A DNA stretch of 64,000 bases, taken from the NCBI GenBank assembly GCA_016715865.1, contig JADJXM010000037.1:1-64000 (forward strand), written 5' to 3'. Origin of the DNA: Acidobacteriota bacterium. GTDB taxonomy: Bacteria > Acidobacteriota > Blastocatellia > RBC074. This document shows positions 49,626 through 58,628 of this stretch, piece after piece (the first letter of the stretch is position 1; every line of letters starts with the position of its first letter). The position numbers were made by a program, and so were the translations under genes. The notes under the pieces are model-generated. The model had not been told where the DNA came from. It saw nothing but the letters and a program-made list of their open reading frames with translations, and ran no database searches.

Positions 49626-50123
49626 ATGTTTTGTCCAACTTGCGGAAAGAAAAATACGATCGGACGCAAATTCTGCGTAGCCTGTGGCACCAATCTTGAG
49701 GCCGTTTCCCAGGCGCTGACCCGATCGGAAACCGATATCTTCACCAGAACAGATCTCGCTCTGGATCAGTTCATCGGACGCTATGCCGAGCACCTCTTCA
49801 AGGATGCAACGGATGAACGAACCAGACCATCCGTTGCCAGATCATGGAAGATACTGGGACAGGGCATACTGACAACTTTATGGGACTTCCTCATCGCCGG
49901 TCTTATGTGTTACGTCCTGCCTATCCGCTTTTTGATCCTTCTCATCACAAGTCCGTTCAGGCTGCTCCAGGAACGTAGTGAGTCGCGTAAAATCTCGAAG
50001 CAACCCACAGAAGATTATCAGCCTCCTCAACTGGAGCCGGCGCAAACAGATGATATTGCCTCCCAACAGCCCTCTAGTGTGAGCGAACACACTACTGAAC
50101 GGCTCAAAAAATATCGATCATAA
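49626..50123 (+). CDS. Zinc-ribbon membrane protein
   Basis: 165 residues from the ATG at 49626, with AGGAAA at a good distance; the upstream ATG at 49608 lacks a site. An N-terminal zinc ribbon is present (MFCPTCGKKNTIGRKFCVAC). A hydrophobic stretch at about 90-115 (FLIAGLMCYVLPIRFLILLI) predicts one or two membrane helices, followed by a polar tail. The function is unknown. Confidence 0.7.
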   Translation: MFCPTCGKKNTIGRKFCVACGTNLEAVSQALTRSETDIFTRTDLALDQFIGRYAEHLFKDATDERTRPSVARSWKILGQGILTTLWDFLIAGLMCYVLPIRFLILLITSPFRLLQERSESRKISKQPTEDYQPPQLEPAQTDDIASQQPSSVSEHTTERLKKYRS

Positions 50124-50141
50124 GGCTTTTCATTAAATCGT

Positions 50142-50945
50142 ATGGCGGACCACCTCATCTCTAGACGTCTTCAGGACAAAGTCGCTTTGGTTACCGGCGC
50201 AGCCTCAGGCATCGGCCGGGCGACAGCCATTCTATTTGCCAGGGAAGGCGCAAACATCATCGCTGCCGACGTCAATGATGACGGCGCAGCCGAAACGGTT
50301 TCCCATATACTCCGGGAGGACGGCAAGGCCTCGCATCATCATCTGGATGTCACGTGCGAAGACCAATGGATATTGCTGATACAGCACATTCAGCAGCATT
50401 ACGGACGTCTCGATGTTCTCGTTAACAGCGCGGGCATTTCATTTGCAAAGCCAGTCATAGAAATTACGCTCGATGAATGGCACAAGGTTCTGGCTGTGAA
50501 CCTGGACAGCGTCTTCCTTGGAACTAAACACGGGCTGCTTCTCATGCAGAGAGCAGGCGAAGGAAGCATCATCAATCTCTCTTCAGCCTCCGGCATCAAA
50601 GCAAGCCCCGGCGCCAGTGCTTATTGCTCCAGTAAAGCCGCGCTTGATATGTTCTCCCGTGTTGCGGCCCTTGAATCCGCCCGGCAAGGACACAAAATTC
50701 GAATCAATTCGGTCTCTCCGGGCGGAGTCATGACTCCGATGTGGGAAAATATGGAGTTCTGGCAGGACCTGAAATCTTCAACCGGCAGTGACGAGGCAAG
50801 TTGGAAAGCCATTGCCGAAGGCGTCCCGTTGAAAAGATTCGCCACCCCGGAGGAGGTCGCTCAGGCCATCCTTTACCTGGCCTCAGACGACAGTCGCTTC
50901 GTAACCGCGACAAACCTGGTCATCGATGGCGGATATACCGCCTGA
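50142..50945 (+). CDS. Short-chain dehydrogenase/reductase
   Basis: 267 residues. The classical SDR motifs are all there: VTGAASGIGRA (cofactor), LVNSAGIS, Ser in IINLSSASG, the catalytic YCSSK, and the C-terminal VIDGGYTA. NAD(P)-dependent oxidation or reduction of an alcohol or ketone; substrate unknown. It starts 18 bases after the zinc-ribbon gene. Confidence 0.92.
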   Translation: MADHLISRRLQDKVALVTGAASGIGRATAILFAREGANIIAADVNDDGAAETVSHILREDGKASHHHLDVTCEDQWILLIQHIQQHYGRLDVLVNSAGISFAKPVIEITLDEWHKVLAVNLDSVFLGTKHGLLLMQRAGEGSIINLSSASGIKASPGASAYCSSKAALDMFSRVAALESARQGHKIRINSVSPGGVMTPMWENMEFWQDLKSSTGSDEASWKAIAEGVPLKRFATPEEVAQAILYLASDDSRFVTATNLVIDGGYTA

Positions 50946-51110
50946 CCGATTTCACACCTTTTCAGCGCAGACTATACTTTTATGCTCCGAAAATCGATAA
51001 TGACACGGTTTTCCGGCATCCGTATGAACCTTTTAAACGCGATAACCGTATAGCTTCATTGTTAACCGAGACTGATCCCATCAATCTCTTTCATAGAGGA
51101 GGCGCAAAAT

Positions 51111-51857
51111 ATGCAATCCACCTTCAAATTCCTGCTTCTCGCCATTTTCGTCACTGTGGCGGTCGCTCAATCGCCCGAACCGCCGCTCTCCAACACTCGC
51201 CTGAGCGTCCATACCCTGGTCCGGGAAGACATCTTCGCCGGATTCCTCGTCAATGATATGGACCGTTTCACGCGCGGAGAGAAGAACATCGACCTGTTGC
51301 TTGAAAAACGCCCCGCAGCCAAAGCCGAACTGCTTGCATGGAAGGCCGGCGCCGCTCTCTATCGCGCAGTTGTCGCCCACGAAAACAAACAGAATGATGA
51401 GTTTCAGAAACAGTTCAAAGTTTCGCAGGACCTCTTTTCGCAGGCATATGAATTGGGCCCCCAGAATGGCGGCGTGGCGGCTACGACAGGCGGCAGTTAT
51501 GTCCTTTTTGCCGACCGACTGCCTGAAAAATACCGCGCGGATGCCTGGGCGCAGGCCTACGACAAGTTCCAGATACTCTGGCAACAGCAGGCTCCGGCCG
51601 TCGACAGGTTGCCTGTTCATATCAGGGGCGAACTCCTCGGCGGACTGGCCATGTCGGCTCAACGCACCGGCCGCAAAGAAGAATTGAACAAATACCTCGA
51701 TAAAATTCTCGAAGTCCTGACCGGTACCCCTTATGAACCAATCGCCAAACAATGGAAAAATAAGCCTGAATCCGCCGCCTCATCCAGCATCACCTGCATG
51801 ACCTGCCACGACGCGGGCCGCCTGACCAATCGCCTAACGGCACTGAACCCCAAGTGA
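51111..51857 (+). CDS. Exported protein with C-terminal CxxCH haem motif
   Basis: 248 residues with a signal peptide (FLLLAIFVTVAVAQS). The middle is helical and TPR-like (KFKVS-type segments such as YDKFQILWQQQAPAV). Near the C-terminus stands CMTCHDAG, a single c-type haem motif. Probably periplasmic; the role is unknown. A hairpin terminator follows the stop. Confidence 0.7.
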   Translation: MQSTFKFLLLAIFVTVAVAQSPEPPLSNTRLSVHTLVREDIFAGFLVNDMDRFTRGEKNIDLLLEKRPAAKAELLAWKAGAALYRAVVAHENKQNDEFQKQFKVSQDLFSQAYELGPQNGGVAATTGGSYVLFADRLPEKYRADAWAQAYDKFQILWQQQAPAVDRLPVHIRGELLGGLAMSAQRTGRKEELNKYLDKILEVLTGTPYEPIAKQWKNKPESAASSSITCMTCHDAGRLTNRLTALNPK

Positions 51858-51868
51858 AATCTCTCTCC

Positions 51869-51902
51869 GACGAACGTCGCTGTTTTGGCTGCGACGTTCG
51901 TC
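51869..51902. terminator. Hairpin between convergent genes
   Basis: GACGAACGTCGC (51869-51880) pairs exactly with GCGACGTTCGTC (51891-51902) across a 10-base loop. No U-tract follows, so factor-independent termination is uncertain. It lies 12 bases past the upstream stop and serves both the haem-motif gene and the convergent membrane-protein gene. Confidence 0.65.
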
Positions 51903-51918
51903 TCGCGGAAACACTATT

Positions 51919-52326
51919 TCATCCACGCCTCAACCATGACCGGCCAACCAGCCATGGCATGATGGCGAATAGTATCAAACTCGCGTAATACACCGCACCT
52001 GATACCGGATCACGATCGATCAATACTTCAAAAAATGATCGCCCCTGCATTCCGATTCCGACCGCCAGCTCAGATGCAACCAACAGCCCGAACGCTACCC
52101 ATCCCACCCACAGCCTGCCAGTTGAACTGTCTTCACTCAAAAACCGTCGATTGATCCATCTCGCAGCTATTACCGTCACCAATATCATCAACGGCAGTTC
52201 AAGTAATTCTGACTTTCTGACACCTAATTGCCGTACGAGCCACAATACTCGAATCGTCCCTAAAATAAATCCGGTCCCGAATACAAGCGCAAAATAAATT
52301 ACCGAAACTTTTACTAATCGCATCAT
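51919..52326 (-). CDS. Small membrane protein, unknown
   Basis: 135 residues with four predicted helices (VSVIYFALVFGTGFILGTIR; LPLMILVTVIAARWI; VAFGLLVASELAVGIGM; ASLILFAIMPWLVG). No motif I recognise. It starts 14 bases after the VIT-family gene on the same strand, so the pair is likely co-transcribed. First of a long run of mostly minus-strand small genes. Confidence 0.65.
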   Translation of the reverse strand: MMRLVKVSVIYFALVFGTGFILGTIRVLWLVRQLGVRKSELLELPLMILVTVIAARWINRRFLSEDSSTGRLWVGWVAFGLLVASELAVGIGMQGRSFFEVLIDRDPVSGAVYYASLILFAIMPWLVGRSWLRRG

Positions 52327-52340
52327 TCAATATTGGCATT

Positions 52341-53048
52341 TTATACAACTGTACCAAATAGAGCCCCGACAGCCGCGGTTAAGCCCATTGCGAGCGCTCC
52401 CCAGAAAGTGACTCGAACAGCTGATTTAACTATCGGAGCTCCACCAGCCTGTGCAGCCAGCACACCCAGCACGGCGAGAAAAATGAGTGACAGCCCCGAG
52501 ACAATAACCACCATTTTCGACTCCGGAGCGACCAGTGCCGCAATCAGCGGTAATGCCGCACCGATTGCAAACGTTCCGGCCGAGGCGAAAGCAGCCTGCA
52601 CAGGTCGAGCACTTAAACTATCTGTAATGCCGAGCTCATCTCTGGCGTGCGCAGCCAATGCATCATGTTCCATCAATTTCTCAGCAACTTGCCTGGCCAA
52701 CACCGGTTCGAGCCCCCGTTCAATATATATTGATGCAAGTTCCTGCTGCTCAAATTCTTTATCAGTATCCAACTCTTTGCGCTCACGATCTATATCCGCC
52801 TTTTCCGTATCGGCTTGTGAACTGACCGATACATACTCACCCGCTGCCATCGACATTGCGCCGGCAACTAAACCGGCAACTCCGGCAACCAACACTTCAC
52901 TTCGTGACGCGTGCGCAGCCGCAACACCGACGACCAGACTTGCAGTCGACACTATCCCATCATTTGCACCCAACACAGCGGCTCGCAGCCACCCAATACG
53001 TCTGGTACGATGCTTTTCTCCATGCCCTTTTGACATAATGTTCATCAA
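52341..53048 (-). CDS. VIT1/CCC1-family metal transporter
   Basis: 235 residues. N-terminal segment LRAAVLGANDGIVSTASLVV and the MAAGEYVSVSSQADTEKADI stretch at the end of helix 2 are diagnostic of the VIT family, with a Glu-rich cytosolic metal-binding region after it. Five membrane helices are expected. The family moves iron(II) or manganese out of the cytoplasm by proton exchange. Confidence 0.9.
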   Translation of the reverse strand: MMNIMSKGHGEKHRTRRIGWLRAAVLGANDGIVSTASLVVGVAAAHASRSEVLVAGVAGLVAGAMSMAAGEYVSVSSQADTEKADIDRERKELDTDKEFEQQELASIYIERGLEPVLARQVAEKLMEHDALAAHARDELGITDSLSARPVQAAFASAGTFAIGAALPLIAALVAPESKMVVIVSGLSLIFLAVLGVLAAQAGGAPIVKSAVRVTFWGALAMGLTAAVGALFGTVV

Positions 53049-53160
53049 TCTTCTGGCCTCTTTGGCTTCGAAGTTGAAACTGGCGCCACTGATGATAAGA
53101 AATCTGTTGATACTATCACTCGTTTAACAACCAGATTATCGTTCTGGCTGCACGCACGTC

Positions 53161-53796
53161 TCAGCGTGTTTTTGGCTGATCGCTCAAATAGTAATGCCAT
53201 AGAATTCGAGCCGCCACTGCCCGCCACGGTCGCCACTCGAGGCTTATGACATTGAGCTCTTCATTTGATGGCCGAGAAACCATCCCCTTTAGTTTCTGTA
53301 TTGCAGATGCGAGGGCAAGATCCCCGCTTGGCCATACATCCGGGCGACCGAGCGCCATCAACAGGTATATATCCGATGTCCACGAACCAACACCCTTTAT
53401 TTTCATCAAGTGCTCTTTTACTTCTGCATCATCAAGATCGGGTAATTTACTCAGAACAAGGCTACCTTCTATAATCGCTCCGGCTAAATTACGACCATAT
53501 AATGCCTTTTGCCGGCTGAACCCAGCTGACTTCAATTCCTCATCTGACAGCTTAAGGAAATTGTCTGGTGTCAGCAATACCGTATACCTCAGCAGTTTTT
53601 CATATGCTGACTTTGCAGACGCAAGTGACACCTGTTGTTCCAGTATTATTCTAATCAGCGTCTTAAAACCCTCTTCTCGCTCCCATAATGGCGGTGCTCC
53701 ATATCTTGATACAACAAATCTCAGATAATGATCTTTCGCTTCGAGATGCTGGACAGCCCGTAAAAGCGATCTATTGTTTAATCGTGTCGTTTTCAC
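53161..53796 (-). CDS. DNA-3-methyladenine glycosylase II-like (AlkA-type HhH-GPD)
   Basis: 211 residues. The helix-hairpin-helix/GPD signature is LMKIKGVGSWTSDIYLLMAL with the catalytic Asp in VWPSGDLAL; IRIILEQQVSLASAKSAYEK is the usual substrate-pocket region. It removes alkylated bases from DNA in base-excision repair. It lacks the N-terminal beta domain of E. coli AlkA and is therefore a short form. It follows the GNAT gene by 3 bases. Confidence 0.88.
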   Translation of the reverse strand: MKTTRLNNRSLLRAVQHLEAKDHYLRFVVSRYGAPPLWEREEGFKTLIRIILEQQVSLASAKSAYEKLLRYTVLLTPDNFLKLSDEELKSAGFSRQKALYGRNLAGAIIEGSLVLSKLPDLDDAEVKEHLMKIKGVGSWTSDIYLLMALGRPDVWPSGDLALASAIQKLKGMVSRPSNEELNVISLEWRPWRAVAARILWHYYLSDQPKTR

Positions 53797-53799
53797 AGA

Positions 53800-54231
53800 T
53801 TATTTATTATCAGATATTGAAAACTGATCTGTTGCCTTCAAGATCCATGCGCTCTGATGCTGTGTGAAACCAATTTTCGGATAATACCCTACCGCTTTCG
53901 GGGCGGATAACAGCACCAGCATCGAACGAGGCCCCATCTTTTCTCGCGTCTTCTCAATCAGCATCATCCCTATACCTTTTCGCTGATGTGACAATCGGAC
54001 TGCCAGATCAGATAAGTACCCGACATAACTGAAGTCCGTCAATGTCCGGGCAATCCCCACCAGCAGGTCACCATCCCATGCTGTTACTGTCAAATTTGCA
54101 TGAGTCAGCATGTCTGACATTATTTGCTTATTATCGACTGGTCTTCTTTCACCAAGTGTCGAGCTCTTGTATAGATCAATCACTTCATCAAGATTCAACT
54201 GGTTACCATACCTATATTCAATATCATTCAT
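53800..54231 (-). CDS. GNAT family N-acetyltransferase
   Basis: 143 residues from the ATG at 54231, which has AGGAG 8 bases upstream; a GTG at 54240 is less well placed. The acetyl-CoA loop is LSHQRKGIGMMLIEKTRE, followed by ALLSAPKAVGYYPKIGF-type residues (VLLSAPKAVGYYPKIGFTQH). The substrate is unknown. It ends 3 bases before the AlkA-type gene, a tight pair. Confidence 0.85.
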   Translation of the reverse strand: MNDIEYRYGNQLNLDEVIDLYKSSTLGERRPVDNKQIMSDMLTHANLTVTAWDGDLLVGIARTLTDFSYVGYLSDLAVRLSHQRKGIGMMLIEKTREKMGPRSMLVLLSAPKAVGYYPKIGFTQHQSAWILKATDQFSISDNK

Positions 54232-54240
54232 TACCTTCAC

Positions 54241-54497
54241 TCCTGCAAATGCCCGGATATCAGGCGCAGTTGAGATGTACCTTTTATACCTGATAATTAT
54301 ACAGGGTTCCGGATGTATTGTGGATGATCATTCCTGCAGTGATCGATTTCATGCAGGGCTCACCAGGGATGCAAGGATCGGGAAGGTGCTGAATGGGCGG
54401 AATATCATCATCAAGAATGTCATTCTCCACGAGAGTCAATAATACATCAGATACCAGCTGTGGTATAACCCCGGAATGCGTGATGAAATGTTAATAC
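54241..54497. other. Gene-free stretch
   Basis: 257 bases without a convincing gene on either strand. It holds the presumed promoter of the leftward GNAT-AlkA pair. I see no canonical attC-like core and no strong hairpin in it. Confidence 0.4.
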
Positions 54498-55235
54498 TTA
54501 CAGCGGCTTCGTTCCATAATTTATGGTCATAACCCCTCCGCCATATTCACGGTAGCCGGTATCGACAAAACCCTGGCGATCCATCATTTTTTGCACATTC
54601 CGCTGCCCGGGATATAGTTTAAGGCTTTCCGGAATGTAACGATATACATCGGGATCACCGTGTATCAAATACCCTGCCAGTGAACCTGTAACTATCAGAT
54701 AGTTAAAATAAAGCCAGCGATAAATTTTATTGCCTGGATGCGAAAAATCAAGAGATAAAAAACGCCCGCCTGGTTTCAACACCCTGCTAATCTGATTGAG
54801 CGCTAATTCAATGTCAGGGACATTGCGAAGAGCATAGCCACAGGTTATGTGATCGAATGAAGAATCTTCAAAAGGCATGTTCAATATATCCGCACAGCAA
54901 AACTCTACGTTACTAATGTTATTTGCTTTACGCTTATTTTCAGCAATATCAATCATTGCTTGAAGAATATCCATGCCAAAAGCTTTGCCGGTGTTTAAAC
55001 GTTCACCAAGCGCAAAAGTTATGTCGCCGGTTCCGCAGGCTAAATCAAGCACCCTCTCATTACCTTTAAGATCAAGCATGTTAACCAGGTCACGCTTCCA
55101 TCGTCGATCCATGCCGTACGAGAATAAAACGGTAAACGAATCATATACCGGAGCGATTTTTTCAAACATCTGATCGACATATACCTGCTTCTTCTGTTTT
55201 GAAGTGATATGTTCCTGAAGGTTCATCTTTAGCAT
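54498..55235 (-). CDS. ubiE: UbiE/MenG-like SAM-dependent methyltransferase
   Basis: 245 residues. SAM motif I is VLDLACGTGDITFALGERL; UbiE-family motifs are FEKIAPVYDSFTVLFSYGMD, FDHITCGYALRNVPDIE and the C-terminal GGVMTINYGTKP. It would methylate a demethylmenaquinone or related ring in respiratory quinone synthesis. The gene is alone here, without other quinone genes, and more AT-rich than the left part of the window, so it may be an acquired extra copy. Confidence 0.82.
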   Translation of the reverse strand: MLKMNLQEHITSKQKKQVYVDQMFEKIAPVYDSFTVLFSYGMDRRWKRDLVNMLDLKGNERVLDLACGTGDITFALGERLNTGKAFGMDILQAMIDIAENKRKANNISNVEFCCADILNMPFEDSSFDHITCGYALRNVPDIELALNQISRVLKPGGRFLSLDFSHPGNKIYRWLYFNYLIVTGSLAGYLIHGDPDVYRYIPESLKLYPGQRNVQKMMDRQGFVDTGYREYGGGVMTINYGTKPL

Positions 55236-55283
55236 TTATTATTCCCCTATTACGTGAGTCAGGACAAGAGTATCCACTACTCT

Positions 55284-55670
55284 TCATTTCTTCTTCCGCT
55301 TTGCTTCCGCTATTGCCAGATTCTCCTTTACCCTGAACTTCACAATTTTACTTATCAAGTCGAAAGGAATTGGTTTATCTAATGGAAACCTGACGGATCC
55401 CTTTGCTCCTTCATAAGCAGACAGTTCATACCTGAAACGCTCGATTCCTGTTGATCCAGGATAAAATCCGATATGTTTCTTGTAAGCGGCAAAATGAACC
55501 AGATTGCCTTTCAGAGTATATGTCGGTATCTGATACTTTATCGCTTCTTCAGCTTCCGGTGCCGCCTTTCTAATCGCCGCTCTTATCTTTTCCAGAATTT
55601 CTCGAATATCATTTGGGAAGCTTTCAATATATTCATTTATATTTTCAGGTGCTGTTTGACTGGATTTCAT
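55284..55670 (-). CDS. DUF1801 family protein (YdhG-like)
   Basis: 128 residues from the ATG at 55670, with AAGGACG upstream; a longer frame to 55739 has no site. Family signatures are EYIESFPNDIREILEKIRAA, EEAIKYQIPTYTLKG and HIGFYPG. Members resemble frataxin-like iron chaperones in fold; the biochemical role is unproven. Cytoplasmic. Confidence 0.82.
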   Translation of the reverse strand: MKSSQTAPENINEYIESFPNDIREILEKIRAAIRKAAPEAEEAIKYQIPTYTLKGNLVHFAAYKKHIGFYPGSTGIERFRYELSAYEGAKGSVRFPLDKPIPFDLISKIVKFRVKENLAIAEAKRKKK

Positions 55671-55766
55671 GATACGTCCTTCGTTAAAACATGTAAAACA
55701 TCTTGAGCGATCCCAGCGCCAGGAATAATCGGCGAACAAACAATTGGATGACGGAAAGCCAGCTAT

Positions 55767-57041
55767 TCATCCGTTCTTCTGACTTTCGGCATTGGCTAAC
55801 CATCCTCGCCGCAGCTCGTCGGCCGGCACGCCTGACAGGTACGGTTTAATGTCGAGAATCGGCGTGCCATCGAGCATATCGACGCCGTGCACCTGCAGTC
55901 GCGGCCCATCCCTATTCAGGAGCTTCACGACCGTAAACCCAAGCGGATTCGGCCGTCGAGGTGCTCGCGTTGAGAATATCCCGTGTGGAGTTGTATCCGT
56001 CGGAGGCGTGGTCATCAGGTCGTAGCCCTCCGACTGGTCAAAGACCCAGAGCACGATGAGGTGCGAGAAGCCTTCGATGTCAGTCAAACCCTGCTCATAT
56101 TCGGGCAGGATCTCAAGTATACCGGTCGCCTCGTGCCGGGCACCGCAGCCCTTCGGAATCTGTTCCGCGTTGCGATAAGAACTTCGTATAAAGCCTATTG
56201 GCCGCATCGAATACTCGGTTGTCATAGAACTTCTCTTTTCGTTTTTGATCACCGATTGATAACGTTCGGGGGCGAATCGATTGGCCAGTAATCCTGTTGC
56301 TTCCTCGACTTTGATGGCCTGCACCAGTATGCCTTCCTGACCATAGGGTAAGTACGCCTGACACCGGCCTGACGGAGTGATAAGGCTTGTCGCAGATTCC
56401 TGGTAGCGCAAACCGTAATTGACACTGGCAAAATAGATCGTGTTCTCAATGCTGCGACACATCATCGCTTTCTCGTAATATGGTCCGTTGGCCGCCCCCC
56501 ACTGCGTCAGACGAACACCTGCCTGATCACTTCCCGTGTGGTGAGGATGAAAGACTATTTTAGCACCCCGCACCGCCGCCCATCGAACCGTCTCGGGATA
56601 TCGCCAGCCCTCATGGCAAATCACCACTCCAAACTTAACCCCATTGATCTCGAAGAGCCTCCGTGTATTTCCGGGCACATAAAACCGATCTTCAGTCGGG
56701 TCTATCTGGTTCTTGGTTTGGCATCCCTGAATCTGGCCCCGGGCGTCAATGACATAAGCCGCAATCTGCCGGCCCGCTTCGGTGAGCCTTTCCATCCCGA
56801 GGATAGTGGCCACCGCATACGTTTGAGCCCACTGCGCTACCGCCCGAAGTACCAGTCCATGCATTGTCTGATCAAATGGTAAAACTTCAAAATCCTGTCC
56901 CCTCAGTCCCGGGAGATAAGCTTCCGGGAAACACACGATCTCAGCACCCTGAGCCGAAGCCTCGGACAGGAAACACTTGATCTTGGCTAACCCATCCTCA
57001 AGCGTTGTCGCGACACCAGGCGATGCCAGTGCAATGATCAT
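55767..57041 (-). CDS. Nitrilase-TrmO fusion protein
   Basis: 424 residues in one open frame. Residues 1-275 are a nitrilase-superfamily hydrolase with Glu (CFPEAYLPG), Lys (CQTKNQID) and Cys (VVICHEGWRY). From about residue 281 (MRPIGFIRSSYRN) to about 415 is a TrmO/TsaA domain, with GCGARHEATGILEILPEYEQ, HLIVLWVFDQSE and STRAPRRPNPLGFTVVKLL, the tRNA N6-threonylcarbamoyladenosine methyltransferase. At the joint, ATG ACA ACC has an AGAGAAG-like site just upstream, so the TrmO part may once have been, or may still be, an independent gene. Either a real fusion or a lost stop. Confidence 0.78.
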   Translation of the reverse strand: MIIALASPGVATTLEDGLAKIKCFLSEASAQGAEIVCFPEAYLPGLRGQDFEVLPFDQTMHGLVLRAVAQWAQTYAVATILGMERLTEAGRQIAAYVIDARGQIQGCQTKNQIDPTEDRFYVPGNTRRLFEINGVKFGVVICHEGWRYPETVRWAAVRGAKIVFHPHHTGSDQAGVRLTQWGAANGPYYEKAMMCRSIENTIYFASVNYGLRYQESATSLITPSGRCQAYLPYGQEGILVQAIKVEEATGLLANRFAPERYQSVIKNEKRSSMTTEYSMRPIGFIRSSYRNAEQIPKGCGARHEATGILEILPEYEQGLTDIEGFSHLIVLWVFDQSEGYDLMTTPPTDTTPHGIFSTRAPRRPNPLGFTVVKLLNRDGPRLQVHGVDMLDGTPILDIKPYLSGVPADELRRGWLANAESQKNG

Positions 57042-57251
57042 AGATAATCCCCGATGAGAATGGAGTCGACCAGGCTGGTTTGTGCGCCCAACGAAAATCT
57101 TCGGTGGCTCATTGGTCGTCGGTGTCTTACCAAAAATCTATTCGAAAGCAAGAAACGGATAGTTATCCTTTCTGCTTCTTTCATATTATATCCCCGGAAC
57201 AGCAGGATAAGCACTCTTGCTCACATATTATCTCAATCTCAAGGAGTTCAT

Positions 57252-57731
57252 ATGTCTCGATATCGCATTGTTACACTCACCAAAGATGTTGCCAACACTG
57301 TCCGCACCACATTACGGTCGCCCCAATATGGACACCCGGCTCATGTTGAGTTAGCGTCCGGTTTTGGCCCCTGCCGCTCATGTCTTAGTACTTTTCGAGA
57401 AGGTCAGGAGGATCGCATCTTATTCACGTATAATGCGTTTTCTGGAACGAATATAACTCCCATGCCGGGCCCTGTTTTTATCCATCAGGCATCCTGTCCT
57501 CGATACATTGACACAACATTTCCTGCGGATCTTAACAAATTAGACTTGCTTCTTGAAGGATATAATTCCGAGGGAAGAGTTTTAGCAGTTGAGAATCCTG
57601 AGATCGGTAAAGCTGAAGATTCCATTCTCAACATACTAGCTAATAACGAAGTTAAATTGATAAATATTCGCAATGCCAAAGCCGGATGTTTTGTCACCCG
57701 TGTTGAGCGATCGATTCTCGAGGCTGTCTAA
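57252..57731 (+). CDS. DUF1203 family protein
   Basis: 159 residues from the ATG at 57252, with AAGGAG 6 bases upstream; longer in-frame starts are rejected. The family pattern is GFGPCRSCLSTFREGQEDRI followed by LFTYNAFSG and a C-terminal Cys (NAKAGCFVTRVERS). The function is unknown. It is the only plus-strand gene in this part, and its stop codon lies inside GTCTAAC, the start of an attC-like inverted repeat, as in integron cassettes. Confidence 0.82.
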   Translation: MSRYRIVTLTKDVANTVRTTLRSPQYGHPAHVELASGFGPCRSCLSTFREGQEDRILFTYNAFSGTNITPMPGPVFIHQASCPRYIDTTFPADLNKLDLLLEGYNSEGRVLAVENPEIGKAEDSILNILANNEVKLINIRNAKAGCFVTRVERSILEAV

Positions 57732-57805
57732 CATTTGAGCTCAGCGGCTTCAGAATACCTGACATGATACAATCGATTCGAAGCGGTCCACCTCATTGGA
57801 TGGGT
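57726..57805. repeat. attC-like site 1 (after the DUF1203 gene)
   Basis: Starts with GTCTAAC (fits RYYYAAC), a 5-base spacer ATTTG, then AGCTCAGCGGCTTC, a 28-base loop, GAAGCGGTCCACCT, spacer CATTG and GATGGGT (one mismatch to GTTRRRY). Nine or ten of 14 inner positions can pair. The layout matches an attC, but the right box is imperfect. Confidence 0.35.
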
Positions 57806-57833
57806 GATGTGGCCACGCCTGGCAAGCGATGCA

Positions 57834-58562
57834 TTACTCCGACAAGGCATCGGCAAGCGCACGTAGCAGTTTTGCACCATCGCCACGCCAGGCACTGCCG
57901 TGCATGCACGCAAGTATCGATGGACTCAACGAAGCCAGGTTCTCAAGCATCGCTCGTGCATTCTTCGTGTGTGAGAAGTAGTCCATCTCGTGGCGGAACG
58001 CTTCGCTCGGGCCAAGAATGTCCGTCTCCGTTATGGGAGGAAGATCCGCCCCTCCTTGTGTGAACAGATCGCCACATAGCAACGTAGAGGTTTGTTCCTC
58101 CATCAGAAACCCGCATTCCCAAGCGTGCGGCAGATGCGGCGCGTCGAGCCAGCGCACCGTATGACTACCCAGTGTCACCCGCTCTCCATTAGCAAGCGCG
58201 CGTGGCGCACGATCAGCAATGTCACCGATTGAAACCATGGCTGCAATAACGCCGCACAGCGGCGAGGACTGTGGGGCGGCAGCAAGCCATTCATTGAGCG
58301 AACCGCATTCGTCGGCTTCCACATGGGAAAACGCAATATGGCGAAGCCTTTCGACCGATATGACGCTCCCCACCGCCTCACACACGAGTGGAAACATCTT
58401 TCGCGGGCCGGTGTGGAAGAGCAAGGGCTCATCATCCATGATAAGGTACTGGTTGAACGAGAACCCGCCTGCACCCTCGATCACAACCGGTGTGTTGATG
58501 CGATAGATTCCTTCAGCAATCTCATGTATATTCGTCCCGGACTGCCTGTTTGTAACGGCCAT
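57834..58562 (-). CDS. Metallo-beta-lactamase-fold hydrolase (flavodiiron-type ligand set)
   Basis: 242 residues. The metal motif is SHVEADECGSLNEW, an HxExD arrangement as in the ODP/flavodiiron branch rather than the classical HxHxDH, with a later His in WLDAPHLPHAWECG and Asp in LLCGDLFTQGG. No flavodoxin domain is attached. Possible roles are a di-iron oxygen sensor or a hydrolase. Cytoplasmic. Confidence 0.82.
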   Translation of the reverse strand: MAVTNRQSGTNIHEIAEGIYRINTPVVIEGAGGFSFNQYLIMDDEPLLFHTGPRKMFPLVCEAVGSVISVERLRHIAFSHVEADECGSLNEWLAAAPQSSPLCGVIAAMVSIGDIADRAPRALANGERVTLGSHTVRWLDAPHLPHAWECGFLMEEQTSTLLCGDLFTQGGADLPPITETDILGPSEAFRHEMDYFSHTKNARAMLENLASLSPSILACMHGSAWRGDGAKLLRALADALSE

Positions 58563-58628
58563 CTTAATCTCCTCAGTTTAATGCCTGATTATACGCGGGC
58601 TCAGGCTAATCTTGCATGTCATGTATGA

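Noticed and set aside
52333..53127. 264-residue plus-strand frame rich in Ala, Ser and Thr
   Set aside because: Antisense of the VIT-family gene; low-complexity composition is an artefact of the opposite codons.
54241..54497. attC-like site between the GNAT and UbiE-type genes
   Set aside because: TATAAC and GTTAATA words are present but do not fit the box consensus and the inner sequence does not pair.
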